This document shows, in pieces, positions 6,861-12,638 of a stretch of DNA of 12,638 bases (within the stretch, counting starts at the first letter, position 1; every line of letters starts with the position of its first letter). The DNA lies in NCBI GenBank assembly GCA_023132995.1, contig JAGLXI010000274.1, forward strand, positions 1 to 12,638, read 5' to 3'. Below the pieces are notes generated by a model. That model was given only the letters and a program-made list of their open reading frames with translations. It had not been told where the DNA came from and did no database searches. A program made the translations under genes and the position numbers. Origin of the DNA: Candidatus Zixiibacteriota bacterium. Lineage in GTDB: Bacteria > Zixibacteria > MSB-5A5 > GN15 > FEB-12.

Positions 6861-7669
6861 ACCGCGTTGTCTCGCGCCACTGGATTTTTCTCGGTCTGTT
6901 CGTTCTTGTCGCTCTGACGATGGGTTCCGGCATCAGGTTGGACACTCCCGTATCTGATCGAACAGCGGAACTCTATAATTTTATTGAATCGCTCCCGGAA
7001 GGCTCGATGCTGCTTGTCTCGTTCGACCACGAGGCCTCTTCACTTCCGGAAATCAGACCTATCGGTCAGGCCCTGCTGCGGCATGCCTTCCGCAAAAATC
7101 ATCGGCTGATCGGAATGGCGCTGTTGGCCGAGGGAACCGCTATCGGCTACCGTCTCATGCAGCAGGCTGCCGCAGAGTATGGCAAGGAATATGGAAAAGA
7201 CTACGCCTACTTGGGATTCAAGCCTCAGTATATCGCTGCCATTTTGTCCATGGGCGAGTCGATCCCGGCTACCTTTCCGGAGGATTACCTGGGTCGGCCC
7301 TACGAAAGCCTGGAGGTTCTCGACGGGGTCGCCACGTATGCCGACGTAGCCGCGGTTCTGTCTATAGCCGACGGCTCGCTCACTACCCACTGGATGGAAT
7401 ACGGCCGGGCTCGCTACGGCGTAAGAATCGTGTCCGGTGTGACGGCGGCCATGGTGACCACGTACGATCCTTATCTGGCGTCGGGCCAGATGCATGCCAT
7501 GATGGGTGGTCTGCGCGGTGCGGCCGAATACGAGGATCTTATCGCATGCCCCGGCGGAGGGAAACGGGGGATGCTGGCCCAGACTGCCACACACCTGTAC
7601 GTGATCGTTCTCATAGGGCTGGGCAACCTGTCTTATTTTCTGGCGCGACGAAAAAAGGAAAAGCGCTGA
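6857..7669 (+). CDS. Membrane-anchored protein with extracytoplasmic domain (module protein C)
   Basis: A 270-residue protein of unknown function built like module protein A: one helix near each end (about 9-24 and 246-263) with a soluble domain between. Basic residues before helix 1 (MNRVVSRH) and after helix 2 (ARRKKEKR) put both ends inside, so the domain should be extracytoplasmic. Striking segments are LLVSFDHEASSLPEIRP (52-68), LIGMALLAEG (84-93), YLGFKPQ (118-124), YGVRIVSGVTAAM (187-199), DPYLASGQM (204-212) and MGGLRGAAEYEDL (216-228). The last is a conserved-looking motif that I recall from hypothetical proteins of uncultured bacteria. The start is GTG 6857, not an upstream codon in the same frame, because GGGAGG (6845-6850) lies 6 nt before it and GTGA overlaps the previous stop. 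An upstream extension would lie wholly inside gene B. No active-site motif is identifiable. Confidence 0.75.
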   Translation: MNRVVSRHWIFLGLFVLVALTMGSGIRLDTPVSDRTAELYNFIESLPEGSMLLVSFDHEASSLPEIRPIGQALLRHAFRKNHRLIGMALLAEGTAIGYRLMQQAAAEYGKEYGKDYAYLGFKPQYIAAILSMGESIPATFPEDYLGRPYESLEVLDGVATYADVAAVLSIADGSLTTHWMEYGRARYGVRIVSGVTAAMVTTYDPYLASGQMHAMMGGLRGAAEYEDLIACPGGGKRGMLAQTATHLYVIVLIGLGNLSYFLARRKKEKR

Positions 7670-8283
7670 TGGATGTCGGGACTGCCATTGCCGGTGTTCT
7701 GACGCTGGCCGTTCTTTCGTTTCTGTATCGGGATAACCCGGTTTACAAGATGGCTGAGTCCCTTCTCATCGGCGTTTCCATCGGGTACACGCTGGTTGTT
7801 ATTTGGTCGTCCACGTTGGTTGACTTGCTGTTCAGGCCGCTCTTTCTCGACGGAATGCTGCCGTTGATTATACCCCTTGTTTTGGGTCTTCTGATGTTCG
7901 GTCGTTTCCATCGCGCAACCTCGTCGCTATCGCGGCTGCCGATTGCGGTGATGATCGGTTCCGGCGCCGGAGTGGCCATACCGGCGATGCTGGACGCGAG
8001 AATACTGAAGCAATTGTCGGCGACCGTGATGCCGGTGCTAACGGCAAGTGGGATTCCCGACCTGTCCGCGATTGTCATAATCGGCGGCGTGGTGACGACT
8101 CTGTGCTATTTCTATTTCAGCCGTGAGCACAAGGGAGCGCTGGGATCGGCCGCCACTGTCGGCACCTGGTTTCTCATGGTATTTTTCGGTACCACCTTCG
8201 GATACACGGTAATGTCGCGGATGTCCACGTTTATCGGGCGCATGGAGTTCCTGCTGACCGAGTTCCTGCACATCGCGAACTAA
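7669..8283 (+). CDS. Conserved hypothetical six-helix membrane protein (module protein D)
   Basis: A 204-residue polytopic protein with about six helices (near 4-20, 30-50, 63-79, 90-107, 131-150 and 161-182). Family-like segments are FLYRDNPVYKMAESLLIGVS (18-37), in the loop and start of helix 2, FSREHKGALGSAA (150-162), and FGTTFGYTVMSRMSTFIGRM (173-192) near the C-terminus. I recall these combinations from uncharacterised proteins but know of no function. ATG 7669 shares its A with the TGA of gene C and has AAGGAA about 9 nt upstream; an upstream start in the same frame (7546) would only reread the end of gene C. It closes the four-gene module. About 90 nt then separate it from the DUF72 gene, with no evident terminator. 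Confidence 0.75.
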   Translation: MDVGTAIAGVLTLAVLSFLYRDNPVYKMAESLLIGVSIGYTLVVIWSSTLVDLLFRPLFLDGMLPLIIPLVLGLLMFGRFHRATSSLSRLPIAVMIGSGAGVAIPAMLDARILKQLSATVMPVLTASGIPDLSAIVIIGGVVTTLCYFYFSREHKGALGSAATVGTWFLMVFFGTTFGYTVMSRMSTFIGRMEFLLTEFLHIAN

Positions 8284-8372
8284 GCACCGGTGAAATGCCC
8301 ACAGTGCATAATGAACATCAACGTCGCCACGAAATCTGAAACTGCGTGAGCAGCGCCTCGTAAAGCTCGTAA

Positions 8373-9197
8373 ATGACAGCGATGGAATCAAAAGCGGACA
8401 ATACGGGAAACACCGCCGGCCATGGCGCGATGGATATCAGGGTCGGTACTTCGGGCTACAGCTTTGCGGATTGGCGCGGCCCGTTCTATCCCGAGCGAAT
8501 CGACAAGGGGAAAATGCTCGACCACTATGTTCGGTATTTCCGCACCGTGGAGATCAACTCCACTTACTACGGTATCCCACACCCGGCTGTGATGGCCAAC
8601 ATCGCCCGGAAAACTCCAGCAGGTTTTGATTTCATGGTCAAAGTGCCCCAGTCCTTTACTCATCGCCGGACCGACCTGGAAAAGGACCTCAGTCTCTACC
8701 GGGATGCCCTGGAACCGATTGTGGAGTCGGGCAAGTTAGCGGGCTTGCTGGCGCAGTTTCCTTACTCCTTTAAGTTCAGCAGGGACGGGCTGGATTACCT
8801 GTCCATCTGCCGGGAAGCCCTGTCGCCGCATCGGCTGTTTGTCGAGTTCAGGCATGATGGCTGGGTCAATCGCGAGATGTACAACCATCTTAAGTCTGAG
8901 GGCATCGGTTATGTTTGTGTCGACGAACCGCCGCTGCACGGTCTGCTCAAGCCGGACTGCTTCGCCACTACCGATACAGCCTATATACGCCTGCACGGCC
9001 GCAACTCCGAGCAATGGTGGGACGGGGGCGCTCTGCGCTACGACTACAGCTACTCGCAGGAAGAACTGCGCGAGTGGAAGCAGAAGATTGAGAAACTCAG
9101 GGCAAAGATCAACTCTGCGTACGTTTTTTTCAACAATTGCCATTTGGGTCAGGCGGCCGGCAACGCTCTCGATTTTATGAACCTCCCCAGCGATTGA
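8373..9197 (+). CDS. DUF72 (YecE-like) domain protein
   Basis: A protein of up to 274 residues belonging to the DUF72/YecE family, a TIM-barrel-like fold of unclear biochemical role. Characteristic segments in order are VGTSGYSFADWRGPFYP (24-40), VEINSTYY (59-66), MVKVPQSFTH (88-97), LLAQFPYSFK (125-134), VEFRHDGW (157-164), VDEPP (183-187), YIRLHGRN (204-211) and YVFFNNCHLGQAAGNA (250-265). Conservation begins at about residue 22, so the true start may be the ATG at 8430 (giving 255 residues) instead of 8373 or 8382. None of the three has a Shine-Dalgarno sequence, so the choice is open. It sits alone between the membrane module and the exporter operon, and the family is not known to work with either. 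Family membership is secure; function is not. Confidence 0.9.
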   Translation: MTAMESKADNTGNTAGHGAMDIRVGTSGYSFADWRGPFYPERIDKGKMLDHYVRYFRTVEINSTYYGIPHPAVMANIARKTPAGFDFMVKVPQSFTHRRTDLEKDLSLYRDALEPIVESGKLAGLLAQFPYSFKFSRDGLDYLSICREALSPHRLFVEFRHDGWVNREMYNHLKSEGIGYVCVDEPPLHGLLKPDCFATTDTAYIRLHGRNSEQWWDGGALRYDYSYSQEELREWKQKIEKLRAKINSAYVFFNNCHLGQAAGNALDFMNLPSD

Positions 9198-9220
9198 ATC
9201 CATACGCCGGTAGTTTTTGG

Positions 9221-9249
9221 TTGACGAGAGCCACAAAGCGAGGTATCAA
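9221..9249 (+). promoter_or_regulatory. Predicted sigma70-type promoter of the exporter operon
   Basis: TTGACG (9221-9226), a 17-nt spacer and TATCAA (9244-9249) precede ATG 9258 by only 8 nt. Transcription would begin at about 9254-9258, giving a leaderless or nearly leaderless mRNA. The matches are good at -35 and moderate at -10. Confidence 0.5.
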
Positions 9250-9257
9250 CGCCAGGT

Positions 9258-10190
9258 ATGTTTCTGAAACTGGACAGTATTTGCAAAACGTACGACGACA
9301 AAGTCGCTGTGGACAACCTGTCGCTTGAGGTGCCGCAGGGAGTTCTGTATGGTATCATCGGCCCCAACGGCGCCGGCAAGACGACGACCATACGCATGAT
9401 CATGGATATCACCGCGCCCGACTCCGGGAAGGTGCTTATTGACGGCAAACGTCTGGACAGACACTTCCGTAATCGCGTGGGCTATCTCCCGGAAGAGCGG
9501 GGCCTTTACAGAAAGATGACTCTTCTGGAAATCATGTTGTACATGGCCGAACTTAAGGGATGTCCTGCCCGCAACGTCAAGAAAAACTGCGACAAGTGGC
9601 TTAAGCGCATGGACCTTCTGGAGTACAAAGACAAGAAGGTCGAGGAACTCTCCAAGGGGATGCAGCAGAAACTTCAGTTCATCACGACCATCCTGCATGA
9701 TCCTGACCTGATTATCCTCGACGAGCTCTTTTCCGGCCTCGATCCACTGAACATTGAGCTTATCAAAGATATCCTGCTGGAACTCAAACGGGCCGGCAAG
9801 ACCATCCTGTTTTCAACCCACGTCATGGAACAGGCCGAAAAGTTGTGTGATCATATCTGCATGATATCCCGGGGCCGTAAAGTAATCGACGGCAGCATGG
9901 CTGAGGTCAAGAGCCGGTTCGGGAAGAACTCCATCCAACTGGAGGTTGTCGGCGACGGCGGGTTTGTCTCATCCCTGGCCGGGATCAAGAAGGTCACCGA
10001 TTTCAACAACTACCTTGAGCTGGAACTCGAACAAAACGCCGACACCGACGCCATATTGAAGTCCGTGGCGCAGAGAGTTTCGGTGCGTCGCTTTGCCTTG
10101 GTGGAACCGTCACTGTACAGCATCTTCATTGACATGGCCGGCGGCGAACCGCCTGATCCCGGCAGCGCGGGGGAGGTGGCCGATGTCTAA
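9258..10190 (+). CDS. ABC exporter ATP-binding protein, NatA/EcsA-like with DUF4162 tail
   Basis: A 310-residue cytoplasmic ATPase that powers the ABC-2 permease encoded next. Walker A is GPNGAGKTT (35-43) and the signature is LSKGM (131-135). Walker B is LIILDE (151-156) with catalytic Glu156; the D-loop is SGLDP and the switch is His188 in STHVM. The Q-loop position reads GYLPEERGLY (75-84), the form usual in this NatA-like subfamily, with Glu where other ABC proteins have Gln. Residue 157, normally Pro in 'LDEP', is Leu here. A C-terminal accessory domain (about 213-292) ending in VEPSLYSIFID fits DUF4162. The ATG has no proper Shine-Dalgarno sequence (an AGG is only 1 nt away), in agreement with the closely placed promoter. 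The stop lies inside the permease gene, 8 nt overlapping. Substrate unknown; sodium, peptide or drug export are family possibilities. Confidence 0.92.
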   Translation: MFLKLDSICKTYDDKVAVDNLSLEVPQGVLYGIIGPNGAGKTTTIRMIMDITAPDSGKVLIDGKRLDRHFRNRVGYLPEERGLYRKMTLLEIMLYMAELKGCPARNVKKNCDKWLKRMDLLEYKDKKVEELSKGMQQKLQFITTILHDPDLIILDELFSGLDPLNIELIKDILLELKRAGKTILFSTHVMEQAEKLCDHICMISRGRKVIDGSMAEVKSRFGKNSIQLEVVGDGGFVSSLAGIKKVTDFNNYLELELEQNADTDAILKSVAQRVSVRRFALVEPSLYSIFIDMAGGEPPDPGSAGEVADV

Positions 10191-11496
10191 GTTCTTCGTG
10201 GTATTCAAGCGGGAATACGCACAGGTGGTGAAGAAGAAGTCCTTCCTCGTGGGGATATTCCTTACCCCGGCGTTGATGGCCGCCTTCGTGATGCTGCCGG
10301 CCTTCCTTGCCCGACAGAAGGCGTCCGAGACGGAACATCTGGCCGTCATCGATCAATCCGGTAGCGGGATTGGAGCCGCTTTCGCGAAGGCGCTTGAGCG
10401 CTACTTCATCGATGACGAAGAGACCGTCCCGTACTATGCGGTCGACAGGATCATCGAACTCGACCGAGCCGACTCGTCGGGCCGCGCTGCCGTTGAAGAT
10501 TCCCTGCGTCTGCTTATCAACGACAAGGAGTTGAAGTATTTCCTTGTTGTAGGGGAGGACGCCTCGGGAGGCGAGGCCGACCTCTACCTGGTCACCAACT
10601 CGGACAACTTTCGGTCAATCAGCTGGTTTGAACAAAGGTTGTCCGATCTGCTCTCGGCAAGGCGCTTAGAGAAATCGAACGTCAACCTGTCGATCGACTC
10701 GGTCCTCAGCCTGACCCAGCCGATCGACCTGACCATACAGGATGCCAAGGGAGAATCAATCCCGTTTATGGTCAAGTATTTCAGCGCCCTTGTCTTTGTG
10801 GGCATCATGTTCGGTATGATGATTGGCTACGGCCAGCTTGTCATGCGATCCGTCATTGAAGAGAAGAACTCGCGCATCATGGAGGTATTGATCTCGTCGG
10901 TCAGCCCTTTCCAGTTGATGTTGGGGAAGATCATAGGGCTGGGCGCGGCGACACTCACCCAAGTCGCAATCTGGTTCGCGCTGGGGGCGGTTATGTTTGT
11001 AATGAGGAGTGCTGTGAGTGTTGACCCCTCTATCGACCGCATCGTTTTCGACCCGGTCATCATCGTGTTTTTCATACTGTTTCTGGTATCGGGTTACCTG
11101 TTGTTTTCGACGCTGTTTGCCCTGGTTGGTTCGATCGTCAACACCGAAAAGGAAGCGCAGAACTTCGTAGCACCGATCACGATACTGATGGTCCTGCCCT
11201 TCCTGCTGGGCATAGCGGTAGTGCAGGAGCCGAACTCAACGCTGGCTGTGGCGCTGTCCTTGTTTCCTTTCACGGCGCCGACCATGATGATGATGCGGGT
11301 GGTGTTTATCGCGCCGACCGTGGCCGAGCATTCCCTGTTCTCCGGTATTGCCGCTGAGGCGACCCTGAGTTTCCTTATTGTGGTGGCTGCGGTAGCCGGC
11401 ATGATCTGGCTCACCAGCAGGATATTTCGCGTCGGCATTCTGATGTACGGCAAGCGGCCGACTTTGCCCGAGATCATCAAATGGGTTAAATACTAA
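10183..11496 (+). CDS. ABC-2 type exporter permease, NatB-like
   Basis: A 437-residue membrane subunit of the exporter. One N-terminal helix (about 20-43) follows a basic MSKFFVVFKREY...KKKSF segment. An extracytoplasmic domain of about 150 residues (44-197) comes next, and then a cluster of helices near 199-221, 250-275, 291-316, 331-347 and 394-413. The cytoplasmic coupling segment EEKNSRIMEVLISSVSP (226-242), followed by LMLGKIIG, is the clearest signature of the NatB/ABC-2 family. ATG 10183 is fixed by GGGAGG at 10171-10176, 6 nt upstream, and overlaps the ATPase stop by 8 nt, so the subunits are translated together. The cytoplasmic C-terminus (YGKRPTLPEIIKWVKY) is also typical of this subgroup. 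What it exports is not shown by the sequence. Confidence 0.92.
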   Translation: MSKFFVVFKREYAQVVKKKSFLVGIFLTPALMAAFVMLPAFLARQKASETEHLAVIDQSGSGIGAAFAKALERYFIDDEETVPYYAVDRIIELDRADSSGRAAVEDSLRLLINDKELKYFLVVGEDASGGEADLYLVTNSDNFRSISWFEQRLSDLLSARRLEKSNVNLSIDSVLSLTQPIDLTIQDAKGESIPFMVKYFSALVFVGIMFGMMIGYGQLVMRSVIEEKNSRIMEVLISSVSPFQLMLGKIIGLGAATLTQVAIWFALGAVMFVMRSAVSVDPSIDRIVFDPVIIVFFILFLVSGYLLFSTLFALVGSIVNTEKEAQNFVAPITILMVLPFLLGIAVVQEPNSTLAVALSLFPFTAPTMMMMRVVFIAPTVAEHSLFSGIAAEATLSFLIVVAAVAGMIWLTSRIFRVGILMYGKRPTLPEIIKWVKY

Positions 11497-11515
11497 GCGA
11501 AGAGGTGTCGATCTG

Positions 11516-12421
11516 ATGGGTATGAGGACATACGGCTTCTTTGGCAAAACGGGCTTTCTGTTAGGCGTGATTCTTTTCTTTTTCGCGGCCACCGTTTGTT
11601 TTCTCGAACCAACCAATGATCATACCGAAGCCACTCTGAACACCGGCTACCATTTCGATTTCGACCAGGTGAGCAAAGGCCCCCATCTGAATCTGAAGAG
11701 CGCCATACTCGTCAATTACGACAACGGCGAAGTCCTGTACGCCAGGAACGCCGACCGGGTACGCCCGGTGGCTTCCATAAGCAAGCTGGTCACGGCCATG
11801 GTAGTACTCGATAAGGGGGTTGATCTGAGCCGTACCGAGATCATCAAGCGCGACGACGCACGCCGTTCGTCACGCTCGCGACTTCGGGTGGGCAGCAAGT
11901 TGAGTTTGCATGATCTGCTTCACGCCGCTCTGATCAGTTCCGACAATCGGGCTGCCCGTGCCCTGGCACGCGCCACCTGTGGTTCGATTGACGCCTTTGT
12001 GCGCGAAATGAACAACAAGGCCGAGCAAATGGGTCTTGAACATACCGTCTTCCATGAACCGACCGGCCTGGATACGCGCAACGTATCCACCGCTCACGAG
12101 GTGGCCAGGATTCTTCACCATGCCTACGAATACGATACCATCGCCAGGATCACCTCACTAAAAACACATCGGGTGAGACTGCTAAACAAGAAGAACAGCT
12201 ACGTCAAAATGTCCAACACCAATCGTCTGCTCTGGTCGCGTTACCGGGTCCTGGTCGGCAAAACCGGCTATATTCGTGCGGCTGACTATTGTCTGACCGC
12301 CCTAGTCAGGAACAGTAAAGGGGAGAGGCTCACGCTTGTTACTCTCGGTGTTCCGGGCGACAAACTTCGCTTTAAGGAGTCCCGGCGCCTGCTGGACTGG
12401 GGCTTTCGGAAGGTCTCGTAA
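11516..12421 (+). CDS. S11-family D-alanyl-D-alanine carboxypeptidase/endopeptidase (PbpG-like)
   Basis: A 301-residue penicillin-binding protein of peptidase family S11 that trims or opens peptidoglycan cross-links in the periplasm. A hydrophobic segment (about 13-30) acts as signal peptide or membrane anchor. All three catalytic motifs are present: S87-I-S-K90 with the nucleophile Ser87, S142-D-N144, and K249-T-G251. The segments ILVNYDNGEVLYARNAD (64-80) and EPTGLD (181-186) are family-typical. There is no C-terminal PBP5-like beta domain or amphipathic anchor, so it resembles the short PbpG/PBP7 endopeptidase type more than DacA; the exact activity is uncertain. GAGG (11502-11505) lies 10 nt before ATG 11516, and a second ATG at 11522 is possible. 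Only 19 nt separate it from the permease, so it is probably cotranscribed with the exporter. Confidence 0.92.
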   Translation: MGMRTYGFFGKTGFLLGVILFFFAATVCFLEPTNDHTEATLNTGYHFDFDQVSKGPHLNLKSAILVNYDNGEVLYARNADRVRPVASISKLVTAMVVLDKGVDLSRTEIIKRDDARRSSRSRLRVGSKLSLHDLLHAALISSDNRAARALARATCGSIDAFVREMNNKAEQMGLEHTVFHEPTGLDTRNVSTAHEVARILHHAYEYDTIARITSLKTHRVRLLNKKNSYVKMSNTNRLLWSRYRVLVGKTGYIRAADYCLTALVRNSKGERLTLVTLGVPGDKLRFKESRRLLDWGFRKVS

Positions 12422-12428
12422 TTATTGG

Positions 12429-12457
12429 TTGGCAATTCCATCGACGCCGGCTATACT
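12429..12457 (+). promoter_or_regulatory. Predicted sigma70-type promoter of the nucleotide-sugar dehydrogenase gene
   Basis: TTGGCA (12429-12434), a 17-nt spacer and TATACT (12452-12457) each match the consensus at five of six bases. The -10 ends 9 nt before ATG 12467, so the start would fall at about 12463-12467 and the message would have almost no leader. Confidence 0.65.
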
Positions 12458-12466
12458 GTCTGACTA

Positions 12467-12638
12467 ATGACTTCCGACGATTCCATACTGGTTGTTGGCG
12501 CGGGCTTTGTCGGTCTTTCGACAGCCGCCTTTCTTGCCGACGGGGGCCGCAGGGTTACGGTAGTCGAAAAGAACCCGCTTACCGTTGAATCCCTCAGACA
12601 GGGGAAACTCCACTTCCATGAACCAACACTCGCCCGTG
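12467..12638 (+). CDS. Nucleotide-sugar (UDP-glucose/GDP-mannose) dehydrogenase, N-terminal part
   Basis: The first 57 codons of a gene that runs off the right edge. After six residues comes a Rossmann NAD-binding motif, ILVVGAGFVGLSTAAFLA (7-24), with the GxGxxG glycines. RRVTVVEKNP follows, whose acidic residue at the end of beta-2 suits NAD, and then LRQGKLHFHEPTLA. The GAGFVGLSTA signature followed by L-x-x-G-K-x-x-x-x-E-P-x-L is the opening of the UDP-glucose/GDP-mannose dehydrogenase family, which makes nucleotide-sugar uronates for capsule, O-antigen or exopolysaccharide. Which sugar cannot be told from this part. The ATG is immediately preceded in frame by TAA-free sequence back to a TGA at 12461, and no other start precedes the Rossmann motif, so the start is secure although no Shine-Dalgarno sequence is present. 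Confidence 0.8.
   Translation, partial: MTSDDSILVVGAGFVGLSTAAFLADGGRRVTVVEKNPLTVESLRQGKLHFHEPTLAR

Noticed and set aside
1..12638. CRISPR array, tRNA/rRNA genes, transposase, integrase, toxin-antitoxin or phage genes
   Set aside because: No regularly spaced direct repeats, no recognisable tRNA cloverleaf or rRNA sequence, and no proteins of these families in any frame I read.

Overview
The window looks like a moderately GC-rich genome from a two-membrane (Gram-negative) bacterium. The support is a Pal/OmpA-type lipoprotein with a lipobox, a signal-peptidase-I type solute-binding protein, and a surface protein ending of the kind common in the Bacteroidota/Fibrobacterota/Zixibacteria-like lineages. 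The conserved-hypothetical membrane cluster in the middle also reminds me of uncultured lineages such as Zixibacteria, but that is recollection. No phylum can be proven from this sequence.

Layout. (1) 1-1446, plus strand: the C-terminal end of a probable Ig-like-domain surface protein, followed immediately by an MscS-family mechanosensitive channel. (2) 1447-1704: intergenic, with a long imperfect inverted repeat and the terminator of the next gene. (3) 1705-5297, minus strand: a Pal/OmpA-like lipoprotein, and upstream of it a sugar-type ABC importer (binding protein, MalF-like and MalG-like permeases, overlapping genes) without an ATPase. A clear TTGACC-N17-TATTGT promoter drives the importer, and an AT-rich palindrome sits on its -35. 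(4) 5416-8283, plus strand: four tightly coupled genes encoding a DUF6754-type protein, two small polytopic membrane proteins, and a second protein anchored by a helix at each end. I know of no function for this set; it is the best candidate for an undescribed system. (5) 8373-9197: a DUF72 (YecE-like) protein. (6) 9258-12421, plus strand: a NatA/NatB-type ABC exporter followed by an S11-family D-Ala-D-Ala peptidase. (7) 12467-end: the start of a nucleotide-sugar dehydrogenase.

How the parts fit. Much of the window concerns the envelope: a tension-gated channel, a peptidoglycan-associated lipoprotein, carbohydrate uptake, an ABC-2 exporter with a peptidoglycan hydrolase, and a nucleotide-sugar dehydrogenase that would feed surface polysaccharide. 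Within the four-gene module, the positive-inside rule places the soluble domain of the first protein in the cytoplasm and that of the third outside the membrane, with the two polytopic proteins between them. This suggests a membrane-spanning complex.

Initiation signals form a pattern. Genes inside operons have good Shine-Dalgarno sequences and overlapping stop/start codons. Several genes that lead transcription units (5416, 8373, 9258, 12467) lack one. Two of these (9258, 12467) have a sigma70-like promoter whose -10 box ends 8-9 nt before the ATG, which points to leaderless transcripts.
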